Position numbers and translations under genes: made by a program. From Actinomycetota bacterium (GTDB lineage: Bacteria; Actinomycetota; Thermoleophilia; UBA2241), in the NCBI GenBank assembly GCA_003157715.1, contig PMKK01000173.1, forward strand, positions 1 to 7,008: 7,008 bases of DNA, given 5' to 3'. Of this stretch, positions 1 to 5,816 are shown piece by piece. Below the pieces are notes generated by a model, which was given only the letters and a program-made list of their open reading frames with translations, was not told the DNA's origin and made no database searches. The first letter of the stretch is position 1; each line of letters opens with the position of its first letter.

Positions 1-165
1 CAAAAGAAGGTCATCGCCGCCATCAAAGCGGAGAACCTGCCCTTTAAGACGGTCGTCGGCGGCGCTCCCTGCACGCAGCGCTGGGCCGACTCGATCGGCG
101 CCGACGCCTACGCCGAAGACGCCTCCGACGGCGTCAAGAAGATCGACGCCCTGCTGGGCCGTTAG
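1..165 (+). CDS. Corrinoid (B12-binding) protein, C-terminal fragment
   Basis: This is the last 54 codons of a gene that begins before the window; the frame is open from base 1 and ends at TAG 163-165. The fragment reads like the end of the Rossmann-type cobalamin-binding domain of methyltransferase corrinoid proteins (MtbC/MttC/MtmC group). It has the VVGGAP turn, then a tryptophan- and aspartate-containing helix, then IGADAYAEDA, which matches the family's GADgYa.dA ending. These proteins carry a methyl group on bound cobalamin between a substrate-specific methyltransferase and an acceptor-side methyltransferase in the cytoplasm. The DxHxxG cobalamin-ligand motif would lie upstream and cannot be seen, so substrate and subgroup are unknown. 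A MerR-type regulator or methionine synthase with the same B12 domain is possible but less likely, given that the protein ends right after the domain. A strong terminator 55 nt downstream separates it from the next genes. Confidence 0.8.
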   Translation, partial: QKKVIAAIKAENLPFKTVVGGAPCTQRWADSIGADAYAEDASDGVKKIDALLGR

Positions 166-219
166 GGCAACGCACGTCGGCCGCGCGCCTCGCCGGCGCC
201 GGCTGCCCCGAAGACCGCC

Positions 220-261
220 GGGGGCGGGCTGTGGCGAAACGCCACAGCCCGCCCCCTCTTT
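220..261 (+). terminator. Rho-independent terminator after the corrinoid protein gene
   Basis: A perfect 17-bp G/C-rich stem is formed by 220-236 and 240-256 with an AAA loop at 237-239. It is followed by the short pyrimidine stretch TCTTT. It lies 55 nt after the corrinoid protein stop codon and should end that transcript. The T-run is short and interrupted, but the stem is very strong. Because it is nearly symmetrical it could also fold on the other strand, although no - strand gene is seen here. The open frame of the following dehydrogenase extends back into this hairpin, which argues against any start there. Confidence 0.85.
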
Positions 262-423
262 GCGTTCCGCCGTCTTTACCCAGGCGCCCCCTCAAGGCCC
301 GCCCGCGGCACGGCAAGCCTCGCAGTCCGTGCGGCGCTGCGCGTCGCGAGCCCCCGGCCTCGGCCGCGGCCGACGAACGCGCAAACGCCGTCCCCCGGGT
401 TCGTATGAGAGATGATAGGAAGC

Positions 424-429
424 AAGGAG
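424..429 (+). promoter_or_regulatory. Shine-Dalgarno site that decides the reductase start
   Basis: AAGGAG lies 8 nt before the GTG at 438. The other in-frame starts are weaker: ATG 405 has no purine-rich site in front of it, GTG 231 sits inside the terminator, and GTG 465 has only a GGGGAAG stretch. GTG 465 gives the N-terminus that best matches plant HPR1 in length, so it remains a real alternative. Confidence 0.6.
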
Positions 430-437
430 ACAAGGCC

Positions 438-1646
438 GTGCGGCCGGGCGACGGGGAAGCGCGAGTGAGCGACGCGGAGTGCGAGATCCACAACGCCGGA
501 GGGCGCTGGCGGGTGGTCGTCACCAAGCCGCTGCCGGGTGAGCGGTGGCTCGAGGTGCTGACCAAAGCCGGGTGCCGGGTCGACGTCTGCGACTTGAGCC
601 GGCCGCTGAGCGCCACCGACATCAAGCGCATCATGGGCGGCACGTGCGACGGCGTGATCGCTCAGCTCACGGAACGGTGGGACGCCGGCGCGCTCCAGAC
701 CTTAAAGGACGCCGGGGGGCGTGTGCTCAGCAACTACGCGGTGGGCTACGACAACGTCGATGTGCCTGCCGCCACCGCCCTGGGGATCGCCGTCGGCAAC
801 ACCCCGGACATTCTCACCGAGACGACGGCGGAGCTCGCCGTCGCGCTGACCTTTGCCGCCGCCCGGCGCGTCGTCGAGGCGCATCGCTTTCTCGCCGAAG
901 GGCGGTTCACGGGCTGGCTGCCGTCGCTCTATCTGGGCAAACGTCTCTGGCGCAAGACGCTCGGCGTGGTCGGCGCCGGGCGCATCGGCGCCGCCTACGC
1001 CCGCATGCTCGTCTCCGGACACGAGATGAACCTCGTGTACTTCGACGTCCACCGCAACGAGGCGCTCGAGGCGTTCGTGCGCGAGTACGGCGCCTTTCTC
1101 GCGGGACGCGGCGAGGCGCCGGTGACCTGCCGTCGTGTCGCGACGCTCGAGGAGCTCCTCGGCCAGGCCGATGTGGTGAGTCTCCATCTGGCGCTGAACG
1201 CCGCGACGAGCCACGTGATCGACGCGACTCGGCTCGAGCAGATGAAGGAGGATGCCATCCTCGTGAACACGGCCCGCGGCCCGCTCGTCGACGAACGCGC
1301 GCTCGTCGAGCACTGCCGGCGGCACCCGGCCTTCAGCGCCGCGCTCGACGTCTTCGAGCGCGAACCGCGGCTGGCGCCGGGCCTCGTCGACTGCGACAAC
1401 ATCGTCGCGGTCCCGCATCTCGGGTCGGCGACGGGCTGGACGCGGCGCGGGATGGCCGCGCTGGCGGCGGCCAACGTCGCCGGAGTAGTGAGCGGCTGGC
1501 CGGCCTGGGCGGGCGGCGTCCTGCCGTTCCTGGGTCCCGATCCTCCCCGCGCGGCGCCCAGCATCGTCAATGCGGCCGAGTTGGGGCTCTCCGCCGCCGA
1601 AGGGAGCTCGGGTCCCGGCGCCCAGGTGGTGACGGCGGACGGCTGA
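438..1646 (+). CDS. NAD(P)H-dependent hydroxypyruvate reductase, plant peroxisomal HPR1 type
   Basis: Predicted 402-residue cytoplasmic D-2-hydroxyacid dehydrogenase that reduces hydroxypyruvate to D-glycerate and probably also glyoxylate to glycolate. Numbering from GTG 438: substrate-binding half about 24-130, nucleotide-binding signature GAGRIG at 179-184, ASP after the second strand of the NAD fold at 203 (YFD), NTARGP at 277-282 with catalytic Arg280, DVFEREP at 304-310 with Glu309, and PHLGSAT with His327. The catalytic Arg/Glu/His set is complete. From memory of Arabidopsis HPR1, similarity runs along the whole chain: the N-terminal TKPLPGERW and CDGVIAQLTERW stretches, SAYARM-like AAYARM, the insertion after the Rossmann GxGxxG around 204-232, and the tail PSIVN..ELGL, after which the plant protein ends in a peroxisomal SKL while this one has about 18 extra residues. 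Asp203 favours NADH, by general family rules. The kinase for its product follows after 16 nt. Confidence 0.88.
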   Translation: MRPGDGEARVSDAECEIHNAGGRWRVVVTKPLPGERWLEVLTKAGCRVDVCDLSRPLSATDIKRIMGGTCDGVIAQLTERWDAGALQTLKDAGGRVLSNYAVGYDNVDVPAATALGIAVGNTPDILTETTAELAVALTFAAARRVVEAHRFLAEGRFTGWLPSLYLGKRLWRKTLGVVGAGRIGAAYARMLVSGHEMNLVYFDVHRNEALEAFVREYGAFLAGRGEAPVTCRRVATLEELLGQADVVSLHLALNAATSHVIDATRLEQMKEDAILVNTARGPLVDERALVEHCRRHPAFSAALDVFEREPRLAPGLVDCDNIVAVPHLGSATGWTRRGMAALAAANVAGVVSGWPAWAGGVLPFLGPDPPRAAPSIVNAAELGLSAAEGSSGPGAQVVTADG

Positions 1647-1662
1647 GCAGCCCCCGCTTCGG

Positions 1663-2985
1663 GTGGACTCCCGGGATGCCGCCAAGGCCTGTCTGACGGC
1701 GTTGTTCGAAACGGCGGTGGCCGCCGCCGCGCCGGACGCGCTGGTGGCCGGCGGACTGCCGGCACCACCCCTGGGGCGGACCGTCGTCGTCGGGGCCGGG
1801 AAGGCCGCGGCGGCCATGGCGCGCGCCGTGGAACAGGCCTGGCGCGGGCCGCTGTCGGGGCTGGTGGTCACGCCTTACGGTCACGGCGTGGCCTGCGATC
1901 GCGTCGAAGTCGTCGAGGCGGCCCATCCGGTGCCCGACGAAGCCGGCAGGCAGGCGGCGGCGCGCATCGCCGCGCAGGTCGGTGGGCTGACTGCCGACGA
2001 TCTCGTGGTGTGCCTCGTCTCCGGGGGCGGATCGTCGCTGCTGGCGCTGCCGGCGGCGGGAGTCGGTCTGCGGGACGAGCGCGAGGTGGGCGCCGCGCTG
2101 CTGCGCAGCGGCGCGCCGATCGCCGAGATCAACTGCGTGCGCAAACACCTGTCGGCGATCAAGGGCGGCCGGCTGGCGGTGGCCGCCTGGCCTGCCACAG
2201 TGGTGACTCTGATCATCTCCGATGTGCCGGGCGACGATCCCTCGGTGGTCGCCTCCGGACCCACCGTCGGCGACCCGACGACCTACGCCCAGGCGCTGGC
2301 CGTGCTCGAGAAGTACGGCATCGAACCGCCGCCCGCGGCGGGCAAGCACCTGCGCGCGGGCGCCGCCGGCGGCCCGGATGGACCGCCCGAAACGCCGAAG
2401 CCCGGAGACCCCCGGCTTTCGCGAGCGACGACGATCGTGCTGGCCACGGCCCACGACGCTTTGGCCGCGGCGGCCGCGGCGGCGAAGTCGTGGGGTCTGC
2501 TGCCGGTCATCCTCGGGGAGTGCATCGAGGGCGAGGCTCGTGACGTCGGCCGCCGTCATGCCGGGCAGGCCCTGGAGCTCATGAGCTGGCAAGAGGCCGA
2601 CACGGCCGCCGCGGTGCTGCTGTCGGGCGGAGAGACCACCGTCACGGTGCGTGGCAAGGGCCGCGGCGGCCGCAACTGCGAGTACCTGGTCGGTCTCGCC
2701 ATCGGTCTGGACGCTCATCCTGGTATCTATGCCCTGGCGGCCGATACCGACGGCATCGACGGCGCCGCCGGCGCCGCCGGAGCCTTCGTGGCGCCCGACA
2801 CCCTCGGCCGGGCGCGGGCGGCCGGCCTCGATCCCGTCGCGCTGCTCTCCGACAACGACGCCCACGCCCTGTTCGACGGCCTCGGCGACCTCGTGGTCAC
2901 CGGGCCGACGCGAACCAATGTGAACGACTTTCGGGCGATCATCGTGGCGGGGGCGAGCGGTTTGCGGGAAGGGGCGAGCCTTTGA
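1663..2985 (+). CDS. gckA: Glycerate 2-kinase, MOFRL family (GckA/TtuD type)
   Basis: A 440-residue protein of the usual length for the DUF4147/MOFRL glycerate kinases, which phosphorylate D-glycerate to 2-phosphoglycerate with ATP. Visible blocks: VVVGAGKAAAAMA at 41-53, EAAHPVPDE near 85-93, SGGGSSLL at 120-127, NCVRKHLSAIKGGRLA at 157-172, ISDVPGDDPSVVASGPT around 185-201, LLSGGETTVTVRGKGRGGRN at 319-338, DTDGIDGAAG at 361-370, and the closing GDLVVTGPTRTNVNDF at 408-423. The C-terminal MOFRL domain is about 317-423. GTG 1663 is the only usable start after the in-frame stop at 1630-1632. It is 16 nt beyond the reductase stop and has no clear Shine-Dalgarno site, so it is probably translated by coupling. 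The GGRN block continues with Cys-Glu where Gln-Glu is common. The protein supplies the second step after hydroxypyruvate reductase, feeding lower glycolysis. Confidence 0.92.
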   Translation: MDSRDAAKACLTALFETAVAAAAPDALVAGGLPAPPLGRTVVVGAGKAAAAMARAVEQAWRGPLSGLVVTPYGHGVACDRVEVVEAAHPVPDEAGRQAAARIAAQVGGLTADDLVVCLVSGGGSSLLALPAAGVGLRDEREVGAALLRSGAPIAEINCVRKHLSAIKGGRLAVAAWPATVVTLIISDVPGDDPSVVASGPTVGDPTTYAQALAVLEKYGIEPPPAAGKHLRAGAAGGPDGPPETPKPGDPRLSRATTIVLATAHDALAAAAAAAKSWGLLPVILGECIEGEARDVGRRHAGQALELMSWQEADTAAAVLLSGGETTVTVRGKGRGGRNCEYLVGLAIGLDAHPGIYALAADTDGIDGAAGAAGAFVAPDTLGRARAAGLDPVALLSDNDAHALFDGLGDLVVTGPTRTNVNDFRAIIVAGASGLREGASL

Positions 2986-2998
2986 CCCCTCAGGCCGT

Positions 2999-3016
2999 GC
3001 CCGTCGCGTGACGGGC
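2999..3016. other. 7-bp perfect hairpin after the glycerate kinase gene
   Basis: GCCCGTC at 2999-3005 pairs fully with GACGGGC at 3010-3016 around a GCGT loop. No T-run follows, so it is not a standard intrinsic terminator. It lies 13 nt past the kinase stop and 4 nt before the predicted -35 box at 3021. It could therefore be a weak terminator, an mRNA 3' stabilising stem, or a protein-binding dyad next to the promoter. The sequence alone does not decide. Confidence 0.35.
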
Positions 3017-3020
3017 CCGC

Positions 3021-3049
3021 TAGACACTCGACGCAACCTCAACTACGAT
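3021..3049 (+). promoter_or_regulatory. Predicted sigma70-type promoter of the transaldolase-aminotransferase unit
   Basis: TAGACA (3021-3026; 5 of 6 matches to TTGACA) and TACGAT (3044-3049; 4 of 6 matches to TATAAT) are separated by exactly 17 nt. Transcription would start near 3056, leaving a leader of about 160 nt before the ATG at 3215. The leader is visibly richer in A/T than the surrounding genes, especially 3070-3110 and 3156-3180. A promoter here is consistent with the change of gene function across this gap. No experiment supports it, and the host's sigma-factor preferences are unknown. Confidence 0.45.
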
Positions 3050-3119
3050 GCCATCTGCAAGGGGAGCGAATGTGTGCGATTCAGTGATTGCTTGTTTGGT
3101 TTCTTGAGGGAGTCGGTGT

Positions 3120-3168
3120 GCAGGGGATCACCATCCGGTCAGGGTGGGCCCCGCCTTTTGTTGGTTTT
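3120..3168 (+). terminator. Attenuator-like hairpin with T-rich tail in the leader
   Basis: GC at 3120-3121 pairs with 3153-3154. After a bulged A, GGGG 3123-3126 pairs with CCCC 3149-3152. A 2x2 internal loop follows, then CACC 3129-3132 pairs with GGTG 3143-3146 around a 10-nt loop. The downstream stretch is T-rich (CTTTTG then TTGGTTTTC, to 3168). It lies inside the predicted 160-nt leader, about 45 nt before the ATG, so it could partly stop transcription before the transaldolase gene. The stem is imperfect and the T-run is interrupted by G residues. I see no known riboswitch consensus. Confidence 0.35.
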
Positions 3169-3214
3169 CGTCCCCAGAATCGACCATCTCCGACAAGGCT
3201 TTTAGGAGGAGAAG

Positions 3215-4432
3215 ATGCAGGAACGCAATCTTTTGGAAGAGCTGGTTGCCGTGAGCCCCGGCATGGAGATCTGGTGGGACTCCTCGCCGGTGATCTATGG
3301 CAACTGGTGTAAGAAGATGCTCGCCAAGGCTGAGCCCGGCGACCAGGACAACCTGAAGCGCCAGTTCGCCCGCATGTACAACGTCGACGACCCGATGAGC
3401 CAGCTGTTTCGCGGCGTCACCACCAACCCGCCCCTCTCTCTGGCCGCCTTCAAGGACGACCCGCCGTACTGGCAGAAGGTCGCCGACGACATGATCGAGG
3501 CCAACGGGGCCTTCGATACCGAGTCGCTCTTCTGGACGCTCTACAAAGAGGTAGTACGGCGCGGCTCCGACATGTTCCTGCCGCTGTTCGAGGCGTCGGG
3601 GCATAAGGAAGGCTTCCTGTCGGGTCAGTGCGACCCGCGCAGCGCCTTCGACGGCGAAGCGATGCTCAAGCAGGCCGCCGAGATCCACGCGGTCAATCCC
3701 AACGTGATGGTCAAGGTGCCCGGCACGGCCGAGGGCTACGACGTCATCGAGGAGCTCACCGCGCAGGGTATCGCCACCAACAACACGCTCACCTTCGTGC
3801 TGTCGCAGCTCATGGACTGTGCCAAGTCGGTCGAGCGCGGCCTGGCGAGGGCCAAGGCCAACGGCGTCGATCTGTCGAGTTGGCGCTCGGTCATCACCCA
3901 CATGGAAGCTCGTTACGGCGACCTCGGCGGCCTGCGCGACGCGGGCAAGGAAGTCGGTATCGAGCTCACCGAAGGCGACGTGCGCATGGCCGAACTGGCC
4001 ATCTTCAAGAAGGCCTGCCGCATCATCAAGGAGCGCGACTACCCGAGCAAGATGCTCTCCTGCTCGCTGCGTGTCGGCCCCACGGTCGATGGTCAGCTGC
4101 GCCTCTGGCACCTCGAGGAGAAGGCCGGCGCCAACGTGGTCGTCACCTGCCCGCCGTCGTTCATCGACGAGTGCATCAACTTCCCGGGCGCCGAGAACAT
4201 CAAGTTCAAGCCCAACCAGATCGAAGTCGATCCGCCCAAGGATGTCATGGACAAGCTGCTGCGGATCCCGTATTTCTCCCGCGCCTACGACGAGGACGGC
4301 TACGCCAGGGCCGAATACAACAGCCACCCGGCTCTCGTGAAGACCGCCGCGGCGTTCTCGAAGGCTACGCAGGAAATGGTCGAGTTCGCGGGCAACTGCC
4401 TCAAGGGCAGCTGCACCACCCCGGCTTCCTGA
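3215..4432 (+). CDS. Divergent long transaldolase-family protein
   Basis: A 405-residue cytoplasmic class I aldolase of the TAL/FSA family (classical transaldolase about 320, FSA about 220 residues). Start ATG 3215 follows a strong AGGAGGA site (3204-3210). Family marks: WWD with Asp22, GVTTNPPL at 67-74 (signature 1), and VMVKVPGTAEGYDVI at 164-178 with Schiff-base Lys167. Asn189 and Thr191 sit in TNNTLTF, Arg233 falls near the phosphate-binding position, and SCSLR ends in Arg286, matching the second phosphate-binding Arg. By eye against E. coli TalB, Glu96 becomes Gln138 (SGQCDPR), Ser176 becomes Thr228 and Phe178 becomes Met230. Gln at the first of these is typical of fructose-6-phosphate aldolase. 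Transaldolase moves dihydroxyacetone units from fructose-6-phosphate to erythrose-4-phosphate; whether this protein transfers, cleaves or handles another sugar phosphate is open. It is the first gene of a probable operon with the aminotransferase 31 nt downstream. The extra 60 C-terminal residues lack a recognisable domain. Confidence 0.85.
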   Translation: MQERNLLEELVAVSPGMEIWWDSSPVIYGNWCKKMLAKAEPGDQDNLKRQFARMYNVDDPMSQLFRGVTTNPPLSLAAFKDDPPYWQKVADDMIEANGAFDTESLFWTLYKEVVRRGSDMFLPLFEASGHKEGFLSGQCDPRSAFDGEAMLKQAAEIHAVNPNVMVKVPGTAEGYDVIEELTAQGIATNNTLTFVLSQLMDCAKSVERGLARAKANGVDLSSWRSVITHMEARYGDLGGLRDAGKEVGIELTEGDVRMAELAIFKKACRIIKERDYPSKMLSCSLRVGPTVDGQLRLWHLEEKAGANVVVTCPPSFIDECINFPGAENIKFKPNQIEVDPPKDVMDKLLRIPYFSRAYDEDGYARAEYNSHPALVKTAAAFSKATQEMVEFAGNCLKGSCTTPAS

Positions 4433-4463
4433 CGATCCACCGTTTCACGAAAGGACAGAGAGA

Positions 4464-5570
4464 ATGGCCGACCAGACGACCAAGCAGATCCAGGACCTGT
4501 TCGTGCCCTGGCTTCTGAGCGCGCCTGAGTACAACACGAGCATCCTGGACAAGGCCTGGGCGCAGCCCGACTACGGCCGCATGATGTTAAACGAGAACCC
4601 CGTGCCCCCGTCCGACAAGGTGGTCAACGCGGTCACCGAGATCGTCAAGAAGGGCAACCGCTATCCCGACAGCATGCTGCGCCTGCGCACCAAGATCGGC
4701 GCCCTCCACGGCGTAGGCCCCGAGAACATCGCCCTGGCCAACGGCTCGTCCGAGACCATCGACGCCATGATGCGCATCTTCTTGCAGCCCGGCGACGAGT
4801 TCCTGCTGTCCAACCCGACGTTCGAGATGTTCCTTTCGCGCGCCGGTCTGTGCGGCGCCAAGAACGTACAGATCGACCTGCAGAAGGACGGCCTGCAGTA
4901 CGACGTCGACGCCATGCTGGCGGCGGTCAACGAGAAGACCAAGCTGATCCTCATCATCAATCCGAACAACCCGACCGGCATCTTCATCGACGACGCCGAC
5001 CTCATCAAGTTCTGTGAGCTCGGTATCCCGCTCTGCGTCGACGAAGCCTACCTCGACTACCATCCGCAGGTCGCCTCGAAGGTCGACCTGATCAAGACGT
5101 ATCCGCACGTCTTCCTGTCGCACACGTTCTCGAAGGCCTTCGGCCTGGCCGGTATCCGGTTCGGCTACGTGGTCGCCGTGCCCGAGCTCGTCGAGGCCTT
5201 CACGAAGATGTACCTGCCCTGGAACATGAGCCTCATGGCCATGGCGGCCGCCGAGGCCATCCTCGACAACCCCGACGAGGTCAAGGGCAAGGTCAAGTAC
5301 AACAACGACTGGATGGACACGTTCACCAAGGAGCTCAAGGCGCTCGGCCTGACGCCGTATCCGGCGCACGGCAACTACATGCTGATCGACGCCTCGGTCT
5401 CCGGCAAGACCACCGGCGAGATCGTCAAGGCCGCCTACGACTCCGACAAGCTCTTCATCAAGAGCATCAAGCCGATCCACGGCAAGGACGGCTACTTCCG
5501 CGTCACGCCCGGCACGGTCGAAGAGTGCGAGCGCTTCGTGACCTTCATCCGCAGCTACTTCGGCAAGTAA
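4464..5570 (+). CDS. HisC-like PLP-dependent aminotransferase (fold type I)
   Basis: A 368-residue enzyme of the histidinol-phosphate aminotransferase-like family, cytoplasmic. ATG 4464 follows AAAGGA (4450-4455) by 8 nt. Marks: MLNENPVPPS at 41-50 (HisC-type NEnP entry loop), RYPD at 66-69, NGSSETID at 93-100 (cofactor phosphate loop; biosynthetic HisC usually has Asp after the Ser), NPNNPTG at 166-172, DEAYLDY at 193-199 (Asp193 binds the pyridine nitrogen), SKAFGLAGIRFGY at 223-235 with Lys224 forming the PLP aldimine and Arg232 binding PLP phosphate, and FRVTPGT with substrate-carboxylate Arg346. The fold and reaction class are clear. The amino donor and acceptor are not: HisC proper, a threonine-phosphate decarboxylase-like enzyme, or an aromatic or serine/alanine aminotransferase are all possible. 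No other histidine gene is in view. It sits 31 nt after the transaldolase gene with no promoter or terminator between, and transcript-ending hairpins follow it. Confidence 0.88.
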   Translation: MADQTTKQIQDLFVPWLLSAPEYNTSILDKAWAQPDYGRMMLNENPVPPSDKVVNAVTEIVKKGNRYPDSMLRLRTKIGALHGVGPENIALANGSSETIDAMMRIFLQPGDEFLLSNPTFEMFLSRAGLCGAKNVQIDLQKDGLQYDVDAMLAAVNEKTKLILIINPNNPTGIFIDDADLIKFCELGIPLCVDEAYLDYHPQVASKVDLIKTYPHVFLSHTFSKAFGLAGIRFGYVVAVPELVEAFTKMYLPWNMSLMAMAAAEAILDNPDEVKGKVKYNNDWMDTFTKELKALGLTPYPAHGNYMLIDASVSGKTTGEIVKAAYDSDKLFIKSIKPIHGKDGYFRVTPGTVEECERFVTFIRSYFGK

Positions 5571-5606
5571 GGCGACCGGCAACCCGCACACGAGGTCCGC
5601 ACGTCA

Positions 5607-5646
5607 AGCCTCCGCCCTCCCGCCGCGATGGGGGAGGGCGGAGGCT
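5607..5646 (+). terminator. Strong hairpin downstream of the aminotransferase gene
   Basis: A 15-bp perfect stem is formed by 5607-5621 and 5632-5646, enclosing a 10-nt loop. The arms are nearly all G/C. It lies 36 nt past the aminotransferase stop. It has no T-run directly after it, so on its own it would act as a transcript-stabilising or pausing stem; a T-tract terminator follows immediately. Confidence 0.65.
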
Positions 5647-5649
5647 GAA

Positions 5650-5678
5650 GCCGACCGGGGGGTCGGCGCCTCTTTTTC
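5650..5678 (+). terminator. Rho-independent terminator of the transaldolase-aminotransferase unit
   Basis: GCCGACC (5650-5656) pairs perfectly with GGTCGGC (5661-5667) around a GGGG loop, and the run TCTTTTTC begins 3 nt later. GAGGC at 5641-5645 can also pair with GCCTC at 5668-5672. That would extend this stem right up to the T-run with a 4-nt bulge, but those bases are also used by the stem just upstream. From 5679 to the transketolase start at 5817, about 140 nt, I find only short dyads (for example CGGTC/GACCG at 5755-5768) and no convincing promoter. Confidence 0.8.
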
Positions 5679-5816
5679 GTTTCCGTTCATCGGCAAGTTG
5701 ACGGCGAGGGTCTGCCTCGAGAGGGTGAGGCGGTCGATCTTCAGGGATCCCCGACGGTCGGCGGACCGGGGTATCTACGTCGTCTTTCAAATGACTGTAA
5801 GAGCGAAAGGACGCAG

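Noticed and set aside
231..437. Upstream extension of the reductase frame, starting at GTG 231 or ATG 405
   Set aside because: GTG 231 lies inside the terminator stem, the extra residues are Arg/Pro-rich with no family match, and neither start has a ribosome site. GTG 438 has AAGGAG in front of it.
702..1871. Long - strand open frame opposite the reductase and kinase genes
   Set aside because: Antisense shadow of a GC-rich gene; the protein is Arg/Gly/Ala-rich with no motif, while the + strand carries complete catalytic signatures.
1567..3042. 491-codon - strand open frame opposite the glycerate kinase gene
   Set aside because: Low-complexity Arg/Gly/His-rich translation and no recognisable domain; the opposite strand encodes a full MOFRL kinase.
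3008..3205. Small + strand frame of 65 codons in the leader, and an overlapping 74-codon frame from 3088
   Set aside because: They cross the predicted promoter or the leader hairpin, lack good ribosome sites and have no similarity I recognise. A 5-codon frame at ATG 3070 has an AGGGGAG before it, but is too short to support as a leader peptide.
3128..4327. - strand open frame of 399 codons opposite the transaldolase gene
   Set aside because: Product resembles no family and is rich in Val/Asp/Gly/Arg, as expected from reading biased codons backwards.
4587..5591. - strand open frame of 334 codons opposite the aminotransferase gene
   Set aside because: Same antisense effect; the HisC-like motifs on the + strand are decisive.
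5698..5726. TTGACG at 5698-5703 as a -35 box for transketolase
   Set aside because: At 17-nt spacing the -10 position reads GAGGGT, a poor match. TATCTA at 5772-5777 likewise lacks a -35 partner.
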